From an uncultured Oscillibacter sp. (GTDB lineage: Bacteria > Bacillota > Clostridia > Oscillospirales > Oscillospiraceae): a DNA stretch of 6,743 bases. The notes beneath the pieces are model-generated. The model was not told the origin of the DNA. It saw only the letters and a list, made by a program, of their open reading frames with translations, and did no database searches. Location: the NCBI GenBank assembly GCA_948435975.1, contig CAOJHG010000123.1:1-6743 (forward strand), given 5' to 3'. Of this stretch, positions 1-5,827 are shown piece by piece (within the stretch, counting starts at the first letter, position 1; every line of letters starts with the position of its first letter). A program made the position numbers and the translations under genes.

Positions 1-2
1 GG

Positions 3-452
3 AATTTCCTTGCCCGCCTGAAACGCTGGAAGGGACAGCGCTTTGATTACATATACCTCATTGAAGGCCGCCACGGTGATCACCGTTATCATATTCATTT
101 GGTGGTCCGCGGCGGCGATTTTACCCAGGCGGAGATGCAGAGTCTGTGGAAGTTCGGCGGAATCGACGCGGAGCCGCTTCTGCGCGGACAGCGGGACAGC
201 TTCCGCCGGATGGCCAAGTATTTCAACAAGGAGGCGTCGGACGGGCTGACGCTTCCGGTGGGTTCCCGGCCATGGAACTGCAGCCGGACACTCACCGGCC
301 AGCTCCCGCCTCCAGAGCGATGGATGGACACAACAGGAGCAATTGATATCCCTGGGAACGTGATGCTGTCCGGGCGGTACAGCACGCAGAATGAATTTGG
401 GTGCTACAATTACGCCTGGTTCATCCGGCAAAAAAGAGAGCCGTTGCTTTAG
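3..452 (+). CDS. Rolling-circle replication protein, HUH endonuclease family (partial, 5' end missing)
   Basis: The frame is open from the window edge to a TAG stop, giving 149 visible codons; the true start lies upstream. A His-hydrophobic-His motif (YHIHLVV, bases 90-98 for HIH) sits after a beta-strand-like stretch (YIYLIEGRHGDHR). A Tyr-x-x-Lys motif (KYFNK, bases 219-230) follows in a helix-like segment. In HUH initiators the two histidines bind the metal and the tyrosine nicks one strand, staying covalently attached to the 5' end. The order HUH then YxxK, and the SFRRMAKYFNKE context, resemble Rep proteins of the inovirus gene II / microvirus ORF2 type that are common in Clostridia elements; this family placement is from memory. 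The C-terminal tail after about base 250 has no motif I recognise. An internal TTG at base 99 would remove the HUH motif and is unlikely to be the start. It lies just upstream of the late genes, so it probably replicates the phage genome. Confidence 0.82.
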   Translation, partial: NFLARLKRWKGQRFDYIYLIEGRHGDHRYHIHLVVRGGDFTQAEMQSLWKFGGIDAEPLLRGQRDSFRRMAKYFNKEASDGLTLPVGSRPWNCSRTLTGQLPPPERWMDTTGAIDIPGNVMLSGRYSTQNEFGCYNYAWFIRQKREPLL

Positions 453-518
453 TTGAACTACCTATCTTGAAATATAGTTGAATAATAGACACATTTCTGA
501 AAACAGGAGGAAACCCTA
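453..518 (+). promoter_or_regulatory. AT-rich spacer with small dyad and TTGAA repeats; possible operator or promoter region
   Basis: This spacer is clearly AT-rich within GC-rich surroundings. It holds three TTGAA units (453-457, 467-471, 478-482) and a dyad, AACTA (456-460) against TAGTT (475-479), with CTAT/ATAG (462-465/474-477) nested inside it. No -35/-10 pair with 16-18 bp spacing is convincing: TTGAAC at 453 and TTGAAA at 467 have no good -10 partner. It could be a promoter or operator ahead of the late genes, or a weak transcript hairpin. The repeat and dyad are seen; the function is a guess. Confidence 0.25.
505..510 (+). promoter_or_regulatory. Ribosome binding site that fixes a TTG start
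   Basis: A perfect AGGAGG lies 8 bases before the TTG at 519. The in-frame ATG at 531 would be 20 bases away, too far, so the TTG is the better start for the cysteine-rich protein. Confidence 0.75.
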
Positions 519-716
519 TTGCAAGTCGAAATGAAATCTGCTAAACTGACAGCAAGAGATGGATGGCTTCTTTGTCCGGCATGTTCCCGCGGGAAAGTGC
601 TGAAGCTGAATCCAGGGACCAGAGCCGTAAATCTGACGGTGTTCTGCAAAGTCTGCGGTACCGAGTCCATCGTGAATATCGACAAGTGCCTGTGCCAAAG
701 TGCCTGTGCCACATGA
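519..716 (+). CDS. Small cysteine-rich (KTR-like) zinc-ribbon protein, 65 aa
   Basis: The protein begins with a short basic leader, then WLLCPAC (Cys 19 and 22), a strand-like middle (KVLKLNPGTRAVNLTVF), and FCKVCGTESIVNI (Cys 43 and 46). Two CxxC knuckles about 20 residues apart suggest a zinc ribbon. The arrangement WxLCPxC ... FCxxCxxExxxNI matches the cysteine-rich KTR family of short proteins that recurs in mobile elements of Firmicutes; the NKTR tetrapeptide itself is not kept (SRGK here). The molecular role of that family is not established as far as I know. Zinc binding or nucleic-acid contact is only inferred. The start is TTG at 519, set by the AGGAGG. The C-terminus (KCLCQSACAT) is encoded by a perfect 14-bp tandem duplication and looks unlike the family's usual basic tail, so it may be frameshifted. 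The gene stands between Rep and the HNH nuclease. Confidence 0.72.
   Translation: MQVEMKSAKLTARDGWLLCPACSRGKVLKLNPGTRAVNLTVFCKVCGTESIVNIDKCLCQSACAT
684..711 (+). repeat. Perfect 14-bp tandem duplication at the 3' end of the KTR-like gene
   Basis: AAGTGCCTGTGCCA occurs twice without a gap, at 684-697 and 698-711. Because 14 is not a multiple of three, gain or loss of one copy changes the reading frame. With two copies the protein ends at 714-716. With one copy the reading would pass into another frame and end at 767-769, inside the HNH ribosome binding site. It could act as a slippage site. Confidence 0.85.
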
Positions 717-761
717 TTCGCAAAGTGCGGTTGTGTTGGCGCAGGCGTTTTTATTTTGCGC

Positions 762-769
762 GGAGGTGA
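762..769 (+). promoter_or_regulatory. Ribosome binding site for the HNH gene
   Basis: GGAGGTGA, an extended match to the 16S rRNA tail, lies 6 bases before the ATG at 776 and supports that start. Confidence 0.7.
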
Positions 770-775
770 ACGCCC

Positions 776-1147
776 ATGCCAGATAAGCCGCTGCGTCCCT
801 GCCGCCATCCTGGGTGCGGGACGCTGGTGGAGTCCGGTTACTGCGCCGTCCATCAGCCAAAGCCGGCGGACCGCTGCGAGGAATCGAAACGCTGGCGCTG
901 GATGTATCAGACCGCGGCCTGGAAGTCCCTGCGTGCGGAACAGCTCCTGCATGAACCGTTCTGCCGGACGTGCGCCACGGAGAAGCGCCGGACGCTTGCC
1001 TCAGACGTGGACCACATCCGGGACCACAAGGGGGATTGGGCGGTATTCACAGACCCGTCCAATTTGCAGAGCCTATGCCATAGCTGCCACAGCCGGAAAA
1101 CCATGCAGGAAATGCGAAAAATCCACATGAAAAAGCTGCGGCTCTGA
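776..1147 (+). CDS. Phage HNH endonuclease
   Basis: This 123-residue protein has an N-terminal metal-binding knuckle (Cys9, His11, Cys14, Cys23, His26) followed by a basic linker and a beta-beta-alpha-metal HNH domain. The HNH core reads DVDHI (Asp79, His80), then NLQSLCHSCHSRKT with Asn96 and His105. Structural zinc would be held by Cys63, Cys66, Cys101 and Cys104 (CRTC and CHSC). The length and layout fit the small HNH proteins encoded beside terminase genes in many Firmicutes phages. In several HNH-encoding phages this protein works with the large terminase for specific DNA cleavage at the packaging site, as in HK97 gp74. The same role here is inferred from its position, one gap upstream of terS. 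The alternative, a free-standing homing-type nuclease, seems less likely because it sits in the conserved packaging position. Confidence 0.92.
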   Translation: MPDKPLRPCRHPGCGTLVESGYCAVHQPKPADRCEESKRWRWMYQTAAWKSLRAEQLLHEPFCRTCATEKRRTLASDVDHIRDHKGDWAVFTDPSNLQSLCHSCHSRKTMQEMRKIHMKKLRL

Positions 1148-1335
1148 GTGCGAACTAATGGCCAGCTTCGGGCGTGCGCACGTCCCACAGGCGCAGGCGC
1201 GGGGCTTCTCTGCACCCCTCCCCCTAGGCTGAAAAGTTTGAGCATAAATGCGCAATACCGCCAGCCACCCCGCATACGAAAAATTTTCCCCACTGGCATT
1301 TTCTCACAACAGCGGGGCAGAAAGGAGCAAAGCCC
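1148..1335 (+). other. Non-coding gap between HNH and terS; candidate cos / terminase recognition region
   Basis: I find no credible gene in these 188 bases. It contains a perfect 10-bp palindrome CGTGCGCACG (1173-1182) flanked by GGG (1170-1172) and, after one T, CCC (1184-1186). A GGGG/CCCC pair (1201-1204/1215-1218) and a C-rich run (1215-1224) come next. Further on are the smaller dyads GCATAAATGC (1242-1251) and GAAAAATTTTC (1278-1288). No clear sigma70-like promoter and no terminator with a U-tract are visible. In cos phages the cohesive-end site commonly lies at or near terS and the HNH gene, so this is the best candidate packaging site in the window. The cut position cannot be read from sequence alone. 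Confidence 0.4.
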
Positions 1336-1857
1336 ATGTCTGGAAAACGGCAGCCTACTGCGGTGGTGGAGGCGAATGGAAAAAAGCACCTGACCAATGC
1401 GGAGGCGGACGAACGGCGGGACCGTGAAGTTCATGTTCCTCCTCCGGACTCCGCTGAACCGCCGAAGTGGTTGGCGAAGAAATGGCACAGGGAATTTCGA
1501 GAGATTGGCGAAATTTTACGGGCGGCTGGTTTGTATGCGGAGCTGGATCGGGATGTTCTGGCACAGTATTTTGTTGCTCGTACCCGCTGGCTGGATGCGG
1601 ACCGTCACGCGGCGAAAGCAATCAGGGCAGGGGATGAGAAGGCGGCGCGGGAGTGGAGCGGCGTAGAGGGGACCTACTTCAAGCAGGCCCGGCAGTGCGC
1701 TGAGGCGATGGGGCTGTCTGTTTCCTCACGGTGCCGTATCGTGGTCCCGGATGTGGTGCGGAATGCCGCTGGGGGCTCTGAGGGGGCGGAGGACGATGAA
1801 TTTACGCAGCTCCTTCAGGCACGGCAGGCGGCGGTTCGGGAGATGGTGGGAACGTAG
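1336..1857 (+). CDS. terS: Terminase small subunit, P27 family
   Basis: The 173-residue protein carries the P27-type layout: a charged N-terminus, a Pro-rich stretch (HVPPPDSAEPPKWL, about 33-46), then helices around KKWHREFREIGEILRAAGLYAELDRDVLAQYFVARTRW (split over about 48-85) in which the L-x-x-x-G-L ... D-x-x-x-L spacing is typical. The small subunit recognises the packaging site and regulates the large subunit. AAAGGAG (1321-1327) lies 8 bases before ATG 1336. The terL gene starts 3 bases after its TAG stop and in the same frame. The C-terminal acidic patch (EGAEDDEF) may contact the large subunit; that is inference. Length agrees with the family. Confidence 0.9.
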   Translation: MSGKRQPTAVVEANGKKHLTNAEADERRDREVHVPPPDSAEPPKWLAKKWHREFREIGEILRAAGLYAELDRDVLAQYFVARTRWLDADRHAAKAIRAGDEKAAREWSGVEGTYFKQARQCAEAMGLSVSSRCRIVVPDVVRNAAGGSEGAEDDEFTQLLQARQAAVREMVGT

Positions 1858-1860
1858 GCT

Positions 1861-3639
1861 ATGGAGGTGCTTGCGGGCCAGGCCTGCGGGGGCTTTGTCT
1901 GTGATTTCGTTTCCCGACTTCCTACTACCAGCACCGGCAGGCCGTTTCAGCTCTATGACTGGCAGAGGGACGCGCTTATGGAATTCTATGGCTCTCTGGA
2001 GGACGGCGGCGCGGAACGGCTGCGGAAATACTGGTATCTTTACTTGGAGCTCCCTAAGAAGAACGGGAAGAGTGAGCTTGCGGCGGCGCTGGGCATCTAT
2101 CACCTGATTGGCGACGGGGAACTGAATGCGGAGGTCTATATCTGCGCGGCGGACCGGGAGAACGCTGGTATTATTTTCAGCGCGGCGGTGTTTATGCTGG
2201 AGACCGCCCCTTGGACGGCGAAAATGATCGCCAGGGGTGAGCTGAAAATCATTCGGTCTCAGAAGCGTGTGGAGTACCGTCAGCGGGTTTTGGTGCGGAA
2301 CGGCGGGGCTAAATGGGTCACTGTCGGCGTGATGGCGGTTTTGTCGGCGGAGTCCTACAGCAAGCACGGGTACAAGCCTAGCTGCGTGATTTTTGACGAG
2401 CTTCATGCCCAGAGGAACCGGGAGCTGTGGGACGTGATGACCGCCGGCGCCGGGTCTGGGCGGAAACAGCCCGTTTGGATTGTATTGACCACCGCCGGAG
2501 ACGACCCGGACCGGACTTCCATCGGCTGGGAGATTCACGAGAAAGCGGCGGCGGTTCGGGATGCACGGCAGCTCCGGCGTATCTTGGACCAGGGCGGAGA
2601 CCCCAGGCAGGTATTGTCCCTCCGGCATGTGGACGCGGCGGACCTCCCGGCGGCAGTTGAGACGCTGCTGGAACAGGATTTGCCGAACTGGCTCCCCATT
2701 CTCTACGGACTCACCGCCCTCTTTGGCGACAATCCGGACGATTTGGCCGGGGTGGATATCTGGGATGAGCATATCTGGGCCTTGTGCAATCCGTCCCTGG
2801 GGAAACATCTGCCTCTGCGCAATATCCGCATGGAGGCGCGGGAGGCGAGACGCAGTGAGGCGGCGGAAAGGCTGTTCCGGTGGCTGCGGCTGAATCAGTG
2901 GATTGCCGTTAAATCCGTGGGCTGGCTGCCGCTGACGCTGTATGACAAGTGCCAATGGGGTCCAAGCAAGCTGGCGGACCGGACGGCCTGGGTGGAACAA
3001 CTGCGGGGGAAGCTCTGCTATGGCGGCGTGGATTTGTCTACCTCGCGGGATATGACGGCGTTTGTGCTGCTGTTCCCGCCTCAGCCAGGATTGGAAACGG
3101 CGGTGCTGCTGCCTTATATCTGGAGGCCGGAGGGGACGGTTGACGAGGCGGAAAAACGGGACCATGCGCCTTACCGGGACTGGGCGCGGGCCGGGTTCCT
3201 GCGGCTGTGCTCCGGGACCATTATTGACTATGGCGACGTGGAAAACGCTGTCCGGGAGGCGGCGGAACGGTACGACCTGCGGCTCGTGGGCTTCGACCCC
3301 TATCTGAGCCGGACCATTACTCAGCGGCTGGCCCAGTATGTGAATGTGATTGAGATTCCCCAGGACCTCAAGAACATGAGTCCGGCTATGAAGGAAATAG
3401 ACAGCATGATGGAGGCGCGGCGGCTCCTTCACGTTCACAACACCTGCTTCCGCTGGACCTTCGGGAACGTGCGGTGCCATGTGGACGGGAATGGGAACCT
3501 GAAACCGCTGAAAAACCGCTCCACCGGACGCATTGACCCGGCAGTGGCCTCTATCATTGCCATGGCCGTGTGGATGACCGCCCGGAACCACCCGCCGGAT
3601 TTGGCGGAGGCTATGCGGTCGAGAGAATATCACTTGTAG
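1861..3639 (+). CDS. terL: Terminase large subunit (ATPase and nuclease)
   Basis: This 592-residue packaging motor has both expected domains. The ATPase shows a Walker A-like motif PKKNGKS (65-71), Walker B CVIFDE (175-180) and the coupling motif TTAG (210-213). The RNase H-like nuclease shows three acidic positions: Asp391 in GGVDLSTSRD, Asp479 in VGFDPY and Asp559 in GRIDPAVA. It cuts concatemeric DNA and drives it into the prohead through the portal. The family is the HK97/P27-associated terminase group. ATG 1861 is close to the terS stop, and the ribosome binding site is weak (GTGGG, 1846-1850), so translation probably depends on terS translation. The stretch between the ATPase and the DEHIWALCNPSLG segment (about 231-300) looks longer than in relatives I remember. 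No key residue is missing. Confidence 0.97.
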   Translation: MEVLAGQACGGFVCDFVSRLPTTSTGRPFQLYDWQRDALMEFYGSLEDGGAERLRKYWYLYLELPKKNGKSELAAALGIYHLIGDGELNAEVYICAADRENAGIIFSAAVFMLETAPWTAKMIARGELKIIRSQKRVEYRQRVLVRNGGAKWVTVGVMAVLSAESYSKHGYKPSCVIFDELHAQRNRELWDVMTAGAGSGRKQPVWIVLTTAGDDPDRTSIGWEIHEKAAAVRDARQLRRILDQGGDPRQVLSLRHVDAADLPAAVETLLEQDLPNWLPILYGLTALFGDNPDDLAGVDIWDEHIWALCNPSLGKHLPLRNIRMEAREARRSEAAERLFRWLRLNQWIAVKSVGWLPLTLYDKCQWGPSKLADRTAWVEQLRGKLCYGGVDLSTSRDMTAFVLLFPPQPGLETAVLLPYIWRPEGTVDEAEKRDHAPYRDWARAGFLRLCSGTIIDYGDVENAVREAAERYDLRLVGFDPYLSRTITQRLAQYVNVIEIPQDLKNMSPAMKEIDSMMEARRLLHVHNTCFRWTFGNVRCHVDGNGNLKPLKNRSTGRIDPAVASIIAMAVWMTARNHPPDLAEAMRSREYHL

Positions 3640-3643
3640 GAGG
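3638..3643 (+). promoter_or_regulatory. Ribosome binding site overlapping the terL stop
   Basis: AGGAGG begins within the TAG stop of terL (3637-3639) and lies 8 bases before ATG 3652. Terminating ribosomes would expose or reuse this site, coupling the small membrane protein to terL. Confidence 0.7.
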
Positions 3644-3651
3644 ACGGCAGT

Positions 3652-3834
3652 ATGAAGAAAATTGCGGGCGGCCTTATGCGGCATCTGGCGGAGCTGGCCC
3701 TGATTGGCGGCGCGGCGGCTGTTTCGGCGGGCGCGGGGATGCTGTCTCTGCCCGCCGGTCTGATTGTGGGCGGTGCGCTGGTGATGGCCGGGGCTGTGCT
3801 GTCCCTGTGGGGGGAAGGAGGCGGTGAGGCTTGA
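3652..3834 (+). CDS. Small two-helix membrane protein, unknown function
   Basis: The 60-residue product starts MKKIAGGLMRH, then has two hydrophobic Ala/Gly/Leu-rich segments (about 12-30 and 34-53) split by a short turn with Ser-Leu-Pro, and ends in an acidic Gly-rich tail (GEGGGEA). A good AGGAGG precedes it and its stop overlaps the portal start by 4 bases (TTGA), so it is a real gene of the late operon. I do not recognise a family. Two short helices of this size recall small holins. However, its place between terL and portal, far from where a lysis cassette would be expected, makes a lysis role doubtful. It might localise packaging or prohead assembly at the membrane; this is speculation. 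Confidence 0.75.
   Translation: MKKIAGGLMRHLAELALIGGAAAVSAGAGMLSLPAGLIVGGALVMAGAVLSLWGEGGGEA
3815..3821 (+). promoter_or_regulatory. Ribosome binding site that fixes the portal TTG start
   Basis: AAGGAGG lies 9 bases before the TTG at 3831. The GTG at 3824 is too close to this site and in another frame, and the first in-frame ATG (3960) would remove the portal N-terminus, so TTG is the best start. Confidence 0.7.
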
Positions 3835-5138
3835 GCTTGCGGAAGGGTTTGGCGCGGGCCGGCCGGACGCTGGACAGCCCCCGGAAAATCGCCGGGGCGG
3901 TCCGCTCCTTATCGCTCTCCAGTCCCGCCGGGTGGCTGAGCGGCGCGGACGGTCCTGCCATGAGCCGGGAAAAGGCTATGAAGGTCTCCACCGTCAACCG
4001 CTGTGTGGAGGTCCTTTCCAGCTCTATGGCCGTACTGCCGGTGTACATCATGAACGAGCGGACCAAGGAGCGCCTGCCGGAACATCACCTCAACCGGATG
4101 CTTTGGGGGCGGGCAAACGAGGCCATGACCTCCTTCGACTATCAGCGCCTTATGCTCTGCAACCAGCTCCTGCGCGGGAACGCCTACGCCTGGATATGCC
4201 GCGACCCGAATTCCGGGCATCCCACAGAGCTGATTCCCCTGCCGCCGGACTGCGTGTCCATCCAAACGGACCCGGCGGGGCGGCTGTGGTACTTCTTCAC
4301 CCACCCGCTTACCGGTGAGCTGACCATTCTGAGGCCGGACGACATCCTGCACTACAAAGCCTACAGCGAGGACGGGATTGAGGGCGTGAGCGTCCTGCGG
4401 CGGGCCTCTATGACCCTTTCCACGGCCAGGGCCGCGCAGCAATATGAGCAGTCCACCTGGCAGAGCGGCGGACAGCCCTGCGGCATCCTCACCACCGACG
4501 CTGACTTGGGCAGGCCATACCGGAAGACGCTGGAGGATGGGACCACGGTGGAAATCGACCCGAAGGAACAGCTCCGGCAGTCCTGGGAGGCTGTTCACCG
4601 GGGGCCGGGGAACGCGTTCCGGCTGGCGGTGCTGGATTTGGGGCTGAAATATCAGCCAATTTCCATGAGCAACAATGACGCGCAGTTTGTGGAGTCCAAC
4701 GAGGTCCGGGTTGCGGACGTGTGCCGCTTCTTCGGCGTGCCGCTCCACTTGGTTTACGCCGGAAAGCAGAGTTACCAGAGCAACGAACAGAACGGCATCG
4801 AATACGTCAATTACACCCTCCTTGGCTACGAGACCCAGTGGGGGCAGGAGGACAGTTACAAGCTGCTGCTTCCCAGCGAGCGGGCGGAGGGACTGCGGAT
4901 CAAGCGGGAGTTGAAGGTCTTTCTCAAAGGCGATTCCACGGCACAGGCGGCCTGGTATCGGACCATGCGGGAGATTGGCACCTACTCTGTGGACGATATC
5001 CGGGGCCTGGAGGATTTGCCGGAGGTCCCTGGCGGAGACAGCCGTTATTCCAGCTTGAACTACATTCCCCTGGAGCTTTTTGAGGAACTGAGCCGCCTGC
5101 GGGCGATGCGGCAGGTAGAAAGGAACGGTGATGCTTGA
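3831..5138 (+). CDS. Portal protein, HK97 family
   Basis: The 435-residue product has the usual HK97/SPP1-like portal features: a Ser/Pro-rich N-terminus, the helix AMKVSTVNRCVEVLSSSMAVLPVYI (split over 49-73), the LLRGNAYAWI segment (113-122), the LRPDDILHYKAY segment (167-177), and NDAQFVESNEVRVADVCRFFGVP (split over 282-304), which leads into the ring-forming stem and crown. The C-terminal IRGLEDLPEVPGGD (390-403) is typical of the family. Twelve copies form the ring through which DNA enters the head and to which the tail attaches. The start is TTG, overlapping the upstream stop as TTGA. Its stop overlaps the protease start as TGATG. Length is normal for the family and no disruption is seen. 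Confidence 0.96.
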   Translation: MSLRKGLARAGRTLDSPRKIAGAVRSLSLSSPAGWLSGADGPAMSREKAMKVSTVNRCVEVLSSSMAVLPVYIMNERTKERLPEHHLNRMLWGRANEAMTSFDYQRLMLCNQLLRGNAYAWICRDPNSGHPTELIPLPPDCVSIQTDPAGRLWYFFTHPLTGELTILRPDDILHYKAYSEDGIEGVSVLRRASMTLSTARAAQQYEQSTWQSGGQPCGILTTDADLGRPYRKTLEDGTTVEIDPKEQLRQSWEAVHRGPGNAFRLAVLDLGLKYQPISMSNNDAQFVESNEVRVADVCRFFGVPLHLVYAGKQSYQSNEQNGIEYVNYTLLGYETQWGQEDSYKLLLPSERAEGLRIKRELKVFLKGDSTAQAAWYRTMREIGTYSVDDIRGLEDLPEVPGGDSRYSSLNYIPLELFEELSRLRAMRQVERNGDA

Positions 5139-5827
5139 TGGAACAGATTATGAAGTCTGCGCGGATTCAAAAGCAGCCGGTGATAAAAGGCGACCTGAAT
5201 CTTATCAACCAGCAGTCCATCCGGACTCTGGCGGCGGACGAGGTGTTTGCGTTCCGTCTGGCGGCCTGCGACACCCTGCCGGACCGGGACCATGAACGCT
5301 TTTCCAGAGAGGCGCTGGAGGGGCTGGCAAAGCTCTTTGTGGGCCGTCCGGTGCTGCGGGACCACCAGTGGAGCGCCGGGGCGCAGACCGCCCGCATTTA
5401 CGCCGCCAGGGTGGAAGGGGACGGGCCGGACGCCAGGCTGATTCTGCGGGCCTACATGCCGCGGAACAGGGACACGGAAACCACCATTGCCGCCATTGAG
5501 TCGGGCATTTTGCGGGAAGCGTCGGTGGGCTGCCGGATGCGAAAGGCGGTATGCTCCATCTGCGGGACTGACAAGACGATGGCCCAGTGTACACATATTC
5601 CGGGCCGCGTCTACGAGGGGAAAACCTGCATCGTGGAGCTGGACGGGCCGGAAGACGCTTATGAGTGCTCTCTGGTGGCCGTTCCCGCACAGCCGGGGGC
5701 GGGAGTTATCAAGGCCTACGGCGGGGAAACCCGGTCCGCGCCTGATTCCGGGGGCACGGACGCGCTCTTGCTGGCCCAGGCCATTCAAGAACAGGAAGAA
5801 AAACGGTATGGAGGGGATTTTACATGA
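5138..5827 (+). CDS. Prohead maturation protease, HK97 type, with an internal cysteine cluster
   Basis: I chose ATG 5138 (229 residues), which overlaps the portal stop as TGATG; a TTG three bases earlier would add one residue. The region VGRPVLRDHQ (catalytic candidate His76), the motif LREASVGC (candidate Ser129) and the ending ECSLVAVPAQPGAGV (177-190) are hallmarks of HK97-like prohead proteases. The third catalytic residue I cannot assign. The enzyme sits inside the prohead, cleaves the capsid delta domain, then digests itself. Between Ser129 and the C-terminal strand lies a cysteine cluster: Cys139 and Cys142 (CSIC), Cys151 and His153 (CTH), and Cys164. This could bind zinc and resembles insertions I recall in other Firmicutes prophage proteases. 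The tail after 195 is low-complexity, then a charged helix. AAAGGAA (5119-5125) and GGTGAT (5128-5133) are possible ribosome contacts. Confidence 0.9.
   Translation: MEQIMKSARIQKQPVIKGDLNLINQQSIRTLAADEVFAFRLAACDTLPDRDHERFSREALEGLAKLFVGRPVLRDHQWSAGAQTARIYAARVEGDGPDARLILRAYMPRNRDTETTIAAIESGILREASVGCRMRKAVCSICGTDKTMAQCTHIPGRVYEGKTCIVELDGPEDAYECSLVAVPAQPGAGVIKAYGGETRSAPDSGGTDALLLAQAIQEQEEKRYGGDFT

Noticed and set aside
1238..1266. TTGAGC at 1238 as a -35 element for terS
   Set aside because: No acceptable -10 hexamer lies 16-18 bases downstream, so the gap is not called a promoter.
1288..1317. CCCC (1288-1291) ... GGGG (1314-1317) as a terminator hairpin ahead of terS
   Set aside because: The stem is only four pairs with a 22-base loop and no T-tract follows.
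1148..1393. A plus-strand frame through the HNH-terS gap
   Set aside because: It starts directly after the HNH stop without a ribosome binding site, overlaps the start of terS in another frame and has no recognisable composition.
907..1488. A minus-strand frame spanning the HNH-terS gap
   Set aside because: It covers the antisense of two supported genes and has no motif or start signal, so it does not make the gap coding.
1726..3684. A 652-codon open frame on the minus strand opposite terL
   Set aside because: It lies exactly antisense to a terminase with all catalytic motifs. The product is rich in Pro, Arg and His and has no recognisable motif. Long antisense frames are expected in GC-rich genes with strong third-position bias.
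3652..3834. Calling the two-helix protein a holin
   Set aside because: Size and helices would fit, but there is no neighbouring endolysin and the packaging-module position argues against it.
3909..4748. A 279-codon minus-strand frame opposite the portal gene
   Set aside because: It is antisense to the portal, low-complexity and without motifs, so it is treated as a shadow frame.
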